A stretch of 64,000 nt of DNA from Siphonodentalium dalli (GCA_032622095.1 CP136064.1:214040205-214104204); one strand, 5' to 3'; shown: positions 52,749-64,000, counted from the first letter of the stretch. The notes: a model not told the origin generated them from the letters alone. Numbers and translations: made by a program.

Positions 52749-52960
52749 TGATGGCGGCAAGTCGGTGTTGCATCTTAATTGCCAGGCTTTGGTTGGCGAT
52801 TCGCTCTTGTACCTTCGCGAATGTAGTCGACTGTAGTTTCGCTACATATATGCGTAGTACGAGTACGAGGGCGACGTGGGTGGTCCAGTCTGCGTGTCAT
52901 GTTATTGCTGGCGCGATATTGCAATTCTGGCAAGTTCGGGGTTAATAGCGGCACTTCTCT
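52749..52960 (+). repeat. Partial duplicate of the foldback interior
   Basis: GTGATGGCGGCA to GGTTAATAGCGGCACTTCT repeats 52458-52672 with about a 292 bp period and clear divergence. The left arm is missing. Confidence 0.7.
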
Positions 52961-52989
52961 GGCAGCGTCCCCACCCCCCACTGTCCGCG

Positions 52990-55972
52990 CGTGGGTGTTT
53001 TTTCATATGGTCCAAATACTGTCCAGTATGGTCACTAAAATCACGCCTGGACCTGTTTAGTCACACCCATGAATTGCAGGATGCTTAACTTCAAATAATT
53101 GTTCGGGTCCAGATGAACGCCTTTAAGCTCGTAGAAGCAATAACACACTATCTTCCTATTGTTTAATAGTTATCATGGTCTCTGATTGGATCTGCTCGCT
53201 ATGTCTCACTCAGCTACGCTTCAACAATATATACCATATATTTGTTTCACTTCAGCGGGGCGAGACGCAGTTACATGTATAAAGTATGTGGCGCATTATT
53301 TAAACATAACTTCACAAGAAAACCAATGTCAGAAATGGTAACGCGCTCAAGATCATATATTATATACCCATGATTGTAATTATAGAATATAAAATATATT
53401 GGTTTCACGAATGACCAACTCATAGAATTAATCGCCTTGCACTTCTTGGCATCCGAATAACAATTGAAATTGATATTCCCAACTAAACCTTTTACCGGAC
53501 TCGGCCTCCGGGTCGCAGTTCGACTTTTAATCCGTCAAAAATTTCCCATTCTTTAAATAAAACGCCCATGCGCCCACTGTATATATACCAAGAAACAGCG
53601 AAACATTATACACGCGGAGCGCGGAATAAGACGTCCACCTACGACGAAACTGATTCGAATCCAGATAAGTGCAGATCTTTGATCCATTCACTGGGAATGT
53701 AACCAACCCTGTTCAAGTGGTCCTGCAAATATGCTATGATGCTGATGGTCATGCTGATTGATATGATGCGGATAGGGCAAACTGATGCCGCTACGAAAAA
53801 GTAATGTTATTTTTTCGAAAGTTGGCATTTTCGCATTGTTTGGTTCATCCGAGCGATTGAGAAAAAACTGTGTGTACGAAACATTCAAAAACATAAATAT
53901 TTTTGACAAATATAATAATGCCTCCGCTGGTATTTCTAAAATGACGTGATTAACAATCTTGATTATAGTAGATTGTCAACATCTAATACAACCAGTATTT
54001 AAAATATTTCGCAATATATATGTTTTGAATGTTTGATACGCATAGTGGCTTTTTCTGGATATGTTCAGATTATCCTTACACCGCGAAAAAGACAAATTAA
54101 AAAAATATGACGGTACTATTTGTTAACAGTATCAGTTTGACTAACAGCATCATAGCACGTTACAGGACCACCTGACTACGGGTGGTAACCTGGTTCGTTT
54201 ATCTGGACAAGTTTGTCGGTTACATTCCGGTCGGTTTTACGTGTATAGCAGTGTGATTTCCTGGTTAAATTAACCCTGGTCTTTATGTCCACTGTGAAAC
54301 AGAAACTGTTGAAACAAAGGTAAACCCCAATAAACATGACCCATTAGTAATGATTCATTCCACAGCAATTAACGTGGATCACATGTATTCAACGAAATCC
54401 CAGCCATTAAATACATATTATTGTATACCTCTATAGTGGACTACAAGTCGGAACTATTCGTGTTGACGATCTCACAAAGAAAGATGACGTATATTATTAC
54501 GTCAACAATCCGCGTCGGGTGATGCCCTGATCATTACTGGTTACACAATAAAGGTAGCTATAGTATCAAACAAGGAGACAGTCATGGATTAAACTTATCT
54601 GACACACTGGTATTATAAATAATACAGAAAACAATTTCCATAATAATCTCGAAATATTTGATCGAACTCGTTGCCGACGGAACATAGGTACATTTCATTC
54701 GAGTTACGCTCTCGCGAAATATATCCTTGAACCACCCGCAACTCATTATTCGATAAGAGATACTCGATTAAGATGTATGTTGAATGTGTTCTGTCTATGT
54801 ATCCAACAATACGAACAAATGGTATAGTTAGTATTCCCACCCATCAACGTCGCTGCGGCGGTATTGACATTGTTTTCTTAAACATGAATTTCCATCTGTG
54901 CATCTGCCATAGTCCTGATTATTTTTATAATGCATACAATCCGCTGCACCTCTTTGGGACGTCACGGCAGACTACAAGAATAGATTATTGTTGATTGAAC
55001 CTTTGTTTTCTCTGGCTCCATATAATGTCTCGGGAAAACTCAAAATACGAGGCCAGAGAATCAGTAGTATTCACAATATAGAAATGAATCCGATCGTCGG
55101 ATGTTTGTACTAAAAGTCGAAGGAGGCAAACGTTTATTCACAAAAAAACGTGTTCCAATGCCCTGGATTGTATCAAACATATTACTAGCGTATGTTAGAA
55201 TGGGTTCCAATCTCACGGCTAATGGTAACCGATAACTGACCCGGGGCCCTCAGAGAATTCAGGACAAACATGATCAGGAACAGCACAAAAATCGACTTTG
55301 TATGACCTTATTATTGACGGATCTTCGAGATTTCGAGAATACCATGAGTTCGGATATCCGTTAACTAAATATCGGATCAAATTGTCGTTTCTATATGATT
55401 GATTTGCCATATAATTGGCCAATAACACATGGCTGTCTGGTCGACATCCTTGACTCTATTGTGATGGACAATTTGTTTCGACCGCTGGCCGTTCCAGTGA
55501 CCATTTCTTGTCGTAACCCAATTATATGATGCCGAAGGGTTTTCCTGAATGTAATGCTGTTTAAGACCCAGACATGTTTTGCATACATCCAGGAACACAG
55601 TGGCAAGACATTTTAAACAAAGAATTTCTCTGGATCTTGAACTTCACATATCATCTCTATTGTATATAGAATCTGAGTGGCCAAAACAATGTATTTTATT
55701 ATTTTAATACATCTGAGACGTTCAAAATATCATGTTCTTTTTCGACTCTTTAGGTACATGTAACAAGAATTTAACTTTTAGAATAATATGTGCCTTCTAC
55801 TACTACATATTACTCCGACGCCTTCAATTTACTGAAGATCATGCGAAGGTCCAGGTAGCTAGGTGCACACACTGAGGCGTGTATACGGGTCAGCCAATCA
55901 GCCTAACAAACTTGGTATCTGAACGAGTTATGATTTTTGTCAGAATACCCTGACCAGGTTTAGGTCACCGGC
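52990..55972. other. Intergenic, nothing recognised
   Basis: AT-rich DNA. Overlapping - strand open frames at 55219-55606 occur in three frames at once, which argues against coding. GATTCGAATCC near 53650 resembles a tRNA B box but no tRNA fold surrounds it. Confidence 0.45.
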
Positions 55973-56072
55973 CCGCTAGCACGAGAGACCAGTACGCTAC
56001 CTCTCGGTGTACCTCTGTGTGTCCGCTAGCACGAGAGACCAGTACGCTACCTCTCGGTATGCCTCTGTGTGT
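55973..56072 (+). repeat. 50 bp tandem duplication
   Basis: CCGCTAGCACGAGAGACCAG and the following sequence occurs twice in direct succession with two differences. No known feature. Confidence 0.9.
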
Positions 56073-56445
56073 ACATCGATCACGCTTTGCACGCGTTTAT
56101 AACTTTTCAGTCTTCCTACGACGTACAAGATGACTCACCAAACTTCACGCCGATTGGTCGAGGGAAACCTGAGATCGAACATGGTCCCAATAGACCGTAT
56201 TTGTGGACACTATTTCTAATGCCCTTGGTCGAAATAACGTCGCACACAAAGCAATACTTGCTTTGCTATTGTATGGACGAAACTTATATGCGCTCTACCA
56301 AAGCATCGTTGGAAATGGTTGCTAAATTATTTTGTCTATTCAGGTTGAGTGTAAATATTATCAGAATAAAAACTGGATGTTGAATTTGTCGTTGAAGTAC
56401 ATTTGGCTGTAGAGTCCAGTGAGTATGCATATATTAGAAGGCGGC

Positions 56446-56945
56446 TTAAAGGCACGTGAGGCCATAGTTGTCGAAAATATTCATATTTGTTCCAATCACC
56501 GTAAATAGAAAAACATTAAAACGCATAGTTTCGTTCATATATACCATGACCATCGCGTAAACAGCATGTTATCATAAAGATTTACTATATTTTACCTAAG
56601 CAAGAGCCTGATTGTGTTACAGAAGACAGCACACTGGTGCTGGCTAATCACACACAAATGGCATAAACGCTCTTTATTCGTTCCATATCAGGAATTCACC
56701 CACAAAGAACGCTCTTTATGTTTACCATCATAATATAAACAAACACAAGAAAAGTAACTTGTTATGCTTTTGTTTACATAACAATGGTCAAAAATATGAC
56801 AATAACATACTGTTTATGCGATCTTTCTTATTTGTATACGGACACAGTCTGTCTACATTTTGTTGTTCTTTCTGTTTGTGGCGGTTTTTGACGGGTGGAA
56901 ATATTTTCACATGATACCCACCGCCAAGGCCAACCGTACCTTTAA
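56446..56945 (-). mobile_element. TTAA-flanked element, family 1, left arm of palindrome
   Basis: TTAA/AGGCACGTGAGGCC at the left and GGCCAACCGTACCT/TTAA at the right, 492 bp between. It is a mirror image of the copy at 57466-57965 and forms the outer part of the 1654 bp palindrome. Confidence 0.88.
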
Positions 56946-57465
56946 GATACGCAGATTGGTCACCAGCCAGTGATTATACCGTTCAGCAGATTGGCCGGAA
57001 CTCAGAAAGAAAAACCTCATTACCTGACCTATACCGGGACTAATACAGTCACAACACTGCATGCATATGTCGGCGATAGCTACTTTTAAAAAAAAGATAC
57101 CCTGCCTGGTTTGACGACCGAGACTAATAGAGCCACAACAAAACCAAAATAGAGAAATTATAATTCGCAATTCTCCAATAATGATAACACTATATATGTC
57201 GCAACATAGTCGACGTCAGCGTGTTATCATTATTGGAGAATTGCGAATTATAATTTCTCTATTTTGGTTTTGTTGTGGCTCTATTAGTCTCGGTCGTCAC
57301 ACCAGGCAGGGTATCTTTTTTTTTAAAGTAGCTATCGCCGACATATGCATGCAGTGTTGTGACTGTATTAGTCCCGGTATAGGTCAGGTAATGAGGTTTT
57401 TCTTTCTGAGTTCCGGCCAATCTGCTGAACGGTATAATCACTGGCTGGTGACCGATCTGCGTATC

Positions 57466-57965
57466 TTAAAGGTACGGTTGGCCTTGGCGGTGGGTATCAT
57501 GTGAAAATATTTCCACCCGTCAAAAACCGCCACAAACAGAAAGAACAACAAAATGTAGACAGACTGTGTCCGTATACAAATAAGAAAGATCGCATAAACA
57601 GTATGTTATTGTCATATTTTTGACCATTGTTATGTAAACAAAAGCATAACAAGTTACTTTTCTTGTGTTTGTTTATATTATGATGGTAAACATAAAGAGC
57701 GTTCTTTGTGGGTGAATTCCTGATATGGAACGAATAAAGAGCGTTTATGCCATTTGTGTGTGATTAGCCAGCACCAGTGTGCTGTCTTCTGTAACACAAT
57801 CAGGCTCTTGCTTAGGTAAAATATAGTAAATCTTTATGATAACATGCTGTTTACGCGATGGTCATGGTATATATGAACGAAACTATGCGTTTTAATGTTT
57901 TTCTATTTACGGTGATTGGAACAAATATGAATATTTTCGACAACTATGGCCTCACGTGCCTTTAA
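57466..57965 (+). mobile_element. TTAA-flanked element, family 1, right arm of palindrome
   Basis: TTAA/AGGTACGGTTGGCCTTGG at the left and GGCCTCACGTGCCT/TTAA at the right. The imperfect terminal repeats share AGGyACG at the tips and a GAAAATATT block. It has two ATAAAGAGCGTT motifs about 43 bp apart. It is close to identical to the copy at 62733. Confidence 0.88.
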
Positions 57966-58032
57966 GCCGCCTTCTAATATATGCATACTCACTGGACTCT
58001 ACAGCCAAATGTACTTCAACGACAAATTCAAC

Positions 58033-58989
58033 GTGTTCTCATAACTTGTATATTCAAATAGCATCTCAAAACATGATTATTACAGTCATGGAATATACGT
58101 AGTGGCTCACCTTGTCAATTGTCATTCTGTTTATCGCGAATAATCCGTTCCACCAATAATGAAGTATTTATTTATTTACAACTGCGTATACATTAGAAAT
58201 TATAATATGATACATGCACATCATAAACACATTAGTTCGATAAAAGATGATAATTGGATTTTACATATTGAGATGTATCAATCAATCTAGTGGGTTTGAC
58301 TAAGATCTCGAGGACACCTGGCTATCATATCTCCATGAAGATACAGATGTTTCAAAGAAATTTCCAGGTGCTCCTCTGTTCATGGTGCTATATATTGGCT
58401 AAATATTCTTAGTTTAAACGAAATGTTGCTGCGCACATATATCAGCTACATGTGACAGGCACAGAGCGAGATTTTGAGTTGTTTATGTCAGTCGATGAGT
58501 CTGTACTAAAACCCTTGTCAGATGTCAGTATTGGTAGGATCCTGAAAAGTCTTGTCCTACTAACTGAATTTTCTTGTATATCAGAAGAAACTATATTTGA
58601 CTGCACACTGTGACCACTATTTTTGAACAGGCCTTCCATATCTCTTGACAAATTGTAACTTTTTGTGGAAACTGTATTGAATGGAACAGACTAAATTTTG
58701 TTATTATATATATGCAATCTTATGACGGTTCGAGGTCTCTCAGTTTGCACGAATATATGTATCTCTTCAATAGAATGATAAATATACGTTTAATGCTTCT
58801 TCTAGTTATCTCTTTTTGCTAGCTCATTGTGTGAATGCCTTGATTGCCATTCCCATATAAATATGACTGTTAAGAAGATAGCATTGTTCAAGTGACTTAT
58901 GTGGGTCACCATATGTCGGGATTGTGAAATGTGAACGCCCAACTACTTAAAATGATATGGAGATGGCCTGGTGACTGCATATAACTTAT
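58033..58989. other. Intergenic, nothing recognised
   Basis: Sequence between the palindrome and the type C array. One 69-codon - strand open frame (58442-58651) has no recognisable motif. Confidence 0.45.
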
Positions 58990-60745
58990 ATGTGGATATC
59001 GGCGAATAGCAATCTTATCAATGGTAGTGCATATCCGCTCGCCATCCGTGACGCAAACGACACCAAATGTGATTTAATTAATGGTATATCATTAGAGAAA
59101 AACGTGTATGAATTTGGTGGAATTTGGTTTATTAAATCAATTGTTGATGCAACGCTGACTCGAACAACGCATATTGCGAAGGTGATTATGTATTCGTTTG
59201 GTGGAAATCAGCGACAAAACTATTTCACCATATTGTTTTAATTCCCCCTCCCACCAACAGCGTCATTTTAGAAAATTTTAACCCGCACCATTATCTTCCT
59301 TGTAAAAAGTTACCCCTCTTATAACGCCTTGGTGCCATCTCGATTGTACCACGTGAAGTTATGTATAGAACGCACACAGACAGACAAAAAGACAGACAGA
59401 CAGCACGATTTTATTTCTTGTATCATTTGAGAAGAACGTGTCTGAATTTGATGGTAATTGGTACTAAAAATATTTTGTATCAATTTTGGTGACCCTCCCG
59501 TCCCTATTTCGGACTCAAGCTGCACACACTAAGACTCATTAGAGATTAGAGATGCATATATATGAAATTGGTGAAAATTGGCGAGTATACAAATTCGTAT
59601 CAAATTTAAGGTCCCCATATCTCTCACCCATATGGCACCAATTTGGTGTATCTAAACCACACGATAAGATTCCTCGTATCACGGAGAAGAATATGTATCA
59701 ATCTGGTGGAAATCGGCACTAAACATATAGATATAATTGTTTGTGTCCCTCTCATCTCTATACACCACTGACTCGAATGGCCCCACTTGTGACATCCTTA
59801 AACCACACGATTACACTCCTGATATCATGGAGATGATTGTTTATAAGTTTGGTGATAATCGGCGACTAAACTATTTTTTTTATCAAATTTGGTGCCAATC
59901 CCTCCCCTCTCCATCTCTCACACAAACAGCACCGCTATGGCGTCTTTAAATCACGATTAGATTCCTCGTATCATGGATAAGAACGTGTATGGAAATTGGC
60001 GCTAAAAAAAGTGTGCATCAATTTTGGTGCCCCTGTCCCTTTCAATGCAACCCTGGCTCGAATGAGGCCGCATTTGACAGATAAAAGCCACCCAAATGGA
60101 CTCCTCATACCATGGGGATGATTTTGTATAAGTGTGGTGGCAATCGGCGACTTATTATCAAATTTAGTGCCCACCCCCTCCCAATCTCTCATTCAAAAAC
60201 AACAAGTTGGCGTTGTTAAATCGCACAATTAGATTCCTTGTATCATGAAGAAGAATATATATCAATTTGGTGGAAATCGGCGCTAAAATAAGTTTTATCA
60301 ATTTTGGTGCCCCTCTCCCCTTCCGTTCACCCCTGTCTCAAACGACGCCACTTTTGACATATTTAAACCACACCGTTGGATTCTTCATATCATGGGGATG
60401 ATTATATGTAAGTTTCGTGGCAATCGGCGACAGAAGAAAAAAATCTGCCCCCCCCTTCCGGGCACCCCTGACGCGAACGGCGCGACTTTTGCCATATTTG
60501 AACCACGCCATTAGATTCCTCATACTATGGGGATGATTATATATAAGTTTGGTGGCAATCGGCGACAAATTTGTTCTGCCCCTCCCCCTTTTCTGCCCCT
60601 GACAACAACGGCGTCACTTTAGAAAATTCTAACCCCGACCATTATCTTTCTCGTAAAAAGCTACTCCTAGTAGTCCCCTTTGGCATCATCTAGATGGTCC
60701 TCTGTGAATTTCTATAGAACACAGACAGACAGACAGACATTCGCA
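58990..60745 (+). repeat. About 140 bp tandem array with dimeric order (pearl-like, type C)
   Basis: About ten monomers spaced 132-147 bp (landmark GGTGGcAATCGGCGac at 59709, 59852, 59992, 60138, 60270, 60417, 60552). Two versions alternate: one with TATCAATTTGGTGGAAATCG and one with GGGGATGATT then TAAGTTTGGTGGCAATCG, giving a dimer of about 280 bp. TCACTTTAGAAAATTCTAAC and GACAGACAGACAGACA tails close the array at 60740 and appear earlier at 59260-59400. Confidence 0.8.
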
Positions 60746-60759
60746 AATATAGATATAGA

Positions 60760-60762
<3 letters not shown>

Positions 60763-60792
<30 letters not shown>
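60763..60792. repeat. (TA)n microsatellite
   Basis: An uninterrupted TA run right after the type C array; two C runs follow (60841-60849 and 60861-60877). Length is likely variable and error-prone. Confidence 0.9.
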
Positions 60793-60797
<5 letters not shown>

Positions 60798-60899
60798 ATC
60801 ATATACTCATTGCAGGTACATTCCAGGCGATGAATCTATGCCCCCCCCCTTATTTATAGCCCCCCCCCCCCCCCCCGCCTGGAGTTTCACAATTAATGG

Positions 60900-61473
60900 G
60901 TCTAAATTTAATACAGAAGGTTATACTGGTGATGTCACTGTAAGTCTTGGGTTTCGTTATAGGCTTACGGCATAGGAATAGGTCTGCGTTCCTCTGATGC
61001 TGATGTTCTGGAAAATAGTTCGAGCATATAACACAGATAAGCCAGAGCTATGGTAGCAGAACTAATCGCGGAATAAACAAAGATTGTATATCGGCGCATC
61101 AACTTAGGTCAGAATCATTTTGTTATCTCGATTAATTAGTCATTAAGCCATTTAAGCGACTGAAGCTGTGGAGGTCGGGATGGAATGTGGCAGAGAATAA
61201 ATCCTACATGTTGGAATGAAGGATAGCTGAGTGCATACATCCCGGTGCCGTATCGACATGCTACGCATATATCTGATTGGAATTTGATTGTATAGGGAGG
61301 GCCCTGCGAATCGGGAGGTTGCGGTAGAATCGAATCTGGGGTGATATTATTTTGGTTCGCGTTCGTAAAATATTTTCAATATTTATATCGACCCTCTGTA
61401 TTTGGGTGACCAGGCGAGAACGGCACAACATTTTCGTCACGCCACATCGTTGGGCTCTACTAGTATAGCGGAA
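60900..61473. other. Intergenic, nothing recognised
   Basis: No repeat or gene recognised; the - strand open frame at 61261-61578 runs into the inverted repeat that follows and is unlikely to be real. Confidence 0.45.
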
Positions 61474-61819
61474 TGGGTCACTATCATTGCGCAACGTGCG
61501 GTTGAGTACCCAGTTTAAAATTTCGTGCGATCGAGTACCTCGCTTAAATAATCGGTGCCTCGCTTTACGAAATATCACGGCTAAACGAGATTCCCCATAT
61601 CGTCTGCTAAATTGCTTTTATTTTTGGAGAATTCCAATGACCAAAACAAAATACAGACTGGTGTGACATAAAGTCTAAAGACGCACCGTATCATTACAAT
61701 TAAATTGTACGATGGTATGCATATATAAAATCCCTGTGTATCATGTTATCTTAGTCCGAGATAAATTTCGTAAAGCGAGGTACTCAACCCCAATGATGTC
61801 GCGTGGTGATAGTGACCCC
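61474..61819. repeat. Inverted repeat with CTCGCTTTACGAAAT arms
   Basis: The left arm GGGTCACTATCATTGCGCAA and GGTTGAGTACC have an inverse at 61766-61819 (CGTAAAGCGAGGTACTCAAC; GGTGATAGTGACCC). The left arm has an extra internal repeat of GAGTACCTCGCTT. Probably an old MITE. Confidence 0.6.
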
Positions 61820-62024
61820 CTTCAGCGCTATATATATATATGCCAAATCGAAATCAGCAGCCCGATGCTCGAATCGAAACGAATCTCGAAGCTTCACATG
61901 ACCCCATTTGATTGGTTTAATGTTCATTGTCGATTCAGTAGCTATGACACATCGCAACACATCACTTTTAACCCTTGCATGACGGGAGCTGTGTTGGTGC
62001 AGCATTAAAGATCACGTGCCAGCG

Positions 62025-62222
62025 CATTCTCTTATATATGAACTTTTTTACGTATGCCAATGCATTCTCTTATATATGCAAGTCTCCCATAGGGAGCTCG
62101 CATATAATAGAGAATACATTGGCTTAGAAGGTCAAGGTAAATATTGTTAGGCCAATGTATTCTGTTATATATGCGAGGCTCCCTATGGGAGACTCGTACA
62201 TATAAGAGAATGCATTGGCACA
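62025..62222. mobile_element. Two adjacent foldbacks of the GCATTCTCTTATATATGC family
   Basis: Palindromes at about 62044-62123 and 62150-62222 share CCAATGCATTCTCTTATATA and a CTCCCATAGGGAG-like centre. A partial arm lies at 62028. Arrangement resembles the inner part of 5980-6422. Confidence 0.75.
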
Positions 62223-62732
62223 GGATTTTCGCAAAATAACCAGGAAGCTCCAGTCATGAGAGGGTTAATTGATGAAAAAATACTGCATATAGAAATAACT
62301 CCAATTCAGCTAGAAACCAACGACCCCCCCCCCCCATCCCGGAAAGCAACCGACAAAGTTGCCCATATACACAAACTACGTTACTTCACTGTGTGTGCGT
62401 CACAAATAATATCTGACTATAGCTGCACGCAATGTATTTACAGTATACCATTCATGTGCAATATTAATGTAGCTCAGAACATTGGACAATAGCAAATGAG
62501 ATTATGAGTTAAATATTGTCCTGTCACAAATTTCAGGCATAATTTGACTAAACATAGTACATGTAATTGCTCGCTTTTCTTTCGTTCTAAGGGATAAACA
62601 TACTTATATCTAGACCATATACACATGTACTATGTCAATAGTTGCTGAAAAACTGCAATTGGCCGTTTTCAACTTTTCGTAAAAATGCTCATTCTTTTAT
62701 CAGATAATAAATCATCTAGTAACGAACGCTCT

Positions 62733-63234
62733 TTAAAGGTACGGTTGGCCTTGGCGGTGGGTATGCTGTGAAAATATTTCCACCGGTCAAAAACCGCCAC
62801 AAACAGAAAGAATATTAAAATGTAGACAGACTTTGTCCGTATACAAATAAGAAATATCGCATAAACAGTATGTTATTGTCATATTTTTGACCATTGTTAT
62901 GTAAACAAAGGCATAACAAGTTACTTTTCTGGTGTTTGTTTATATTATGATGGTAAACATAAAGAGCGTTATTTGTGGGTGAATTCCTGATATGGAACGA
63001 ATAAAGAGCGTTTATGCCATTTGTGTGTGATTAGCCAGCAGCATTGTGCTGTCTTCTGTAACACAACCAGGCTCTTGCTTAGGTGAAATATAGTAAATCT
63101 TTATGATAACATGCTGTTTACGCGATGGTCATGGTATATATGAACGAAACTGTATGCGTTTTAATGTTTTTCTGTTCACGGTGATTGGAACAAATATGAA
63201 TATTTTCGACAACTAAGGCCTCACGTGCCTTTAA
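62733..63234 (+). mobile_element. TTAA-flanked element, family 1
   Basis: TTAA/AGGTACGGTTGGCC to GCCTCACGTGCCT/TTAA, about 494 bp, differing from the 57466 copy by few substitutions and short indels, so the family moved recently. It inserted directly after an AACGAACGCTC that itself resembles the family's internal motif. Confidence 0.88.
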
Positions 63235-63264
63235 TCTGCATGGCATGGGCATATGATGATTATT

Positions 63265-63722
63265 TTAAAGGCCCACTTAATTTTCGAATCTCCGGTTATT
63301 TTTGTTATAGTGACTTGATATACGGGTTTAATAACAATCTATGCCATAAAATGTGATTAAAATACTATAATTCATCACTGTTTGAAACATATGTGTCCCA
63401 GAAGATGCCCACAGAGAAATAGAAAACTGCTGAAGACTCCCCCCTCTGACACCCAGAGTGCAACAGAATTCAAACTTTTTCAATGAAAGGGGAAGAACAC
63501 TATCTTTATTATATAGAGTTATTCCCCCTGCATTGAAAATAATACTGATTTTTACTTCAATCTTGATGACAAAACTCAACAAAAACAACATGTCCACACT
63601 TTATTACACCGGATAAGTTGATAATACAATGTTTTGGGGCTTCCTCTTTTCAAATGGTATATAATATGGAATATGTTGTATATAATGTGATCTGGTGGTT
63701 CGAAAATTAAGTGGGCCTTTAA
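63265..63722 (+). mobile_element. TTAA-flanked MITE, family 2
   Basis: TTAA/AGGCCCACTTAATTTTCGAA to TTCGAAAATTAAGTGGGCCT/TTAA. The right part is almost identical to that of the 5207 copy, while the left half follows the 15141 copy, so subfamilies share ends with different interiors. Confidence 0.87.
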
Positions 63723-64000
63723 TGTGTAATACTATCTAGCAGTTCATAACGTTGTTCTTATGGAGTCTGGGAATAAACATTTAATATATTTATCAAGATC
63801 ACATGAACATGCAAAAAAGCCAAGAATTGTTCGGCTTCGGTTGAGACCTACCAAAACCTGTGAACCTTTTGATGTTCTGATGGGGAAAGTATAATGGTGA
63901 ATAAATACGTCCGTGGTAAATCCAACAAAGGGCCATATCTGTGGTGAACATTGGCGGGTGTAACCCAAATTCTAACTTGACATGTATGTATGGGTTATTG
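63723..64000. other. Window end, nothing recognised
   Basis: Short stretch after the last family 2 MITE. AAAGGGCCATATCTG near 63928 and ACCCAAATTCTAACTTGACA near 63963 hint at another type B pearl-like monomer running off the window. Confidence 0.4.

Larger units (their letters stand above)
56379..58032. repeat. 1654 bp palindrome, two 812 bp arms
   Basis: The left arm 56379-57190 and right arm 57221-58032 are reverse complements with only scattered substitutions seen and no net length difference; the spacer is 30 bp (57191-57220). Each arm holds one family 1 element, 67 bp of outer flank and about 245 bp of inner sequence. Mirrored open frames (near 56907-57170 and 57181-57504) are by-products of the symmetry and not genes. 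Confidence 0.93.

Noticed and set aside
53640-53665. tRNA-like B box (GATTCGAATCC)
   Set aside because: No A box at the right spacing and no cloverleaf could be drawn; no SINE tail nearby.
55219-55606. Three overlapping - strand frames
   Set aside because: Three frames open at once point to low stop density, not coding. No motif or splice pattern.
56907-57504. Mirrored open frames of 87 and 107 codons with nearly the same peptide
   Set aside because: They are the two strands of the palindrome arms; frame content comes from symmetry and repeat DNA, with no start context or splice sites.
58990-60745. CRISPR-like regular spacing
   Set aside because: The units are about 140 bp, diverged and contiguous without unique spacers, in a eukaryotic genome; it is a tandem array.
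1-64000. Retrotransposon or virus-derived coding sequence
   Set aside because: No reverse transcriptase, integrase, protease, capsid or polymerase motif was seen in any frame of useful length, and no long terminal repeats were noticed.

Overview
This is eukaryotic nuclear DNA, most likely from a marine mollusc and probably a bivalve. It is AT-rich and intron-rich, with no bacterial operon, rRNA, tRNA or CRISPR signal. It is packed with small non-autonomous DNA transposons and with modular 140-170 bp tandem repeats ending in GACGGACGG or GACAGACA tails, the architecture of the pearl/Helentron-associated elements known from oysters and other bivalves. The organism call is an inference from repeat style, not from a marker gene.

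One real multi-exon gene is convincing. It lies on the + strand from about 10906 to 34894 and can be assembled by hand into 19 exons. Each junction is phase-compatible, giving an open frame of about 986 residues (953 if translation starts at the second in-frame ATG). The order is: an N-terminal region resembling the CARF (calcium-responsive transcription factor) family, a basic stretch, a MULE-type DDE transposase domain with D356, D417 and E534 all present, a SWIM zinc finger (C659, C661, C671, H673), a helical region and a basic C-terminus. Intron density, an intact frame and no visible element termini suggest a domesticated, Mutator-derived host gene.

Its introns carry other mobile DNA. 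A 1.6 kb hAT element with a perfect 8 bp target duplication (GTAGGTAG) sits in the intron 29284-31832. It encodes a two-exon BED zinc-finger peptide but no transposase. Several MITEs end within 16-55 bp of the gene's 3' splice sites.

The flanks (1-10800 and 35300-64000) hold no gene I can defend. A CpG-rich patch at 37090-37640 may be a promoter with a short first exon on the - strand. The rest is a layered record of transposition: at least six families inserted at TTAA, most with AGG...CCT ends; PIF/Harbinger-like elements with TAA or CTG duplications; long foldback elements; and an almost perfect 1654 bp palindrome at 56379-58032 with two 812 bp arms around a 30 bp centre. Several elements are nested, and in two cases the uninterrupted target can be read directly.

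Exon joins, phases and residue numbers were worked out by eye from the sequence. No database search was possible, so family names rest on recognised motifs, and repeat boundaries without a target duplication are approximate.
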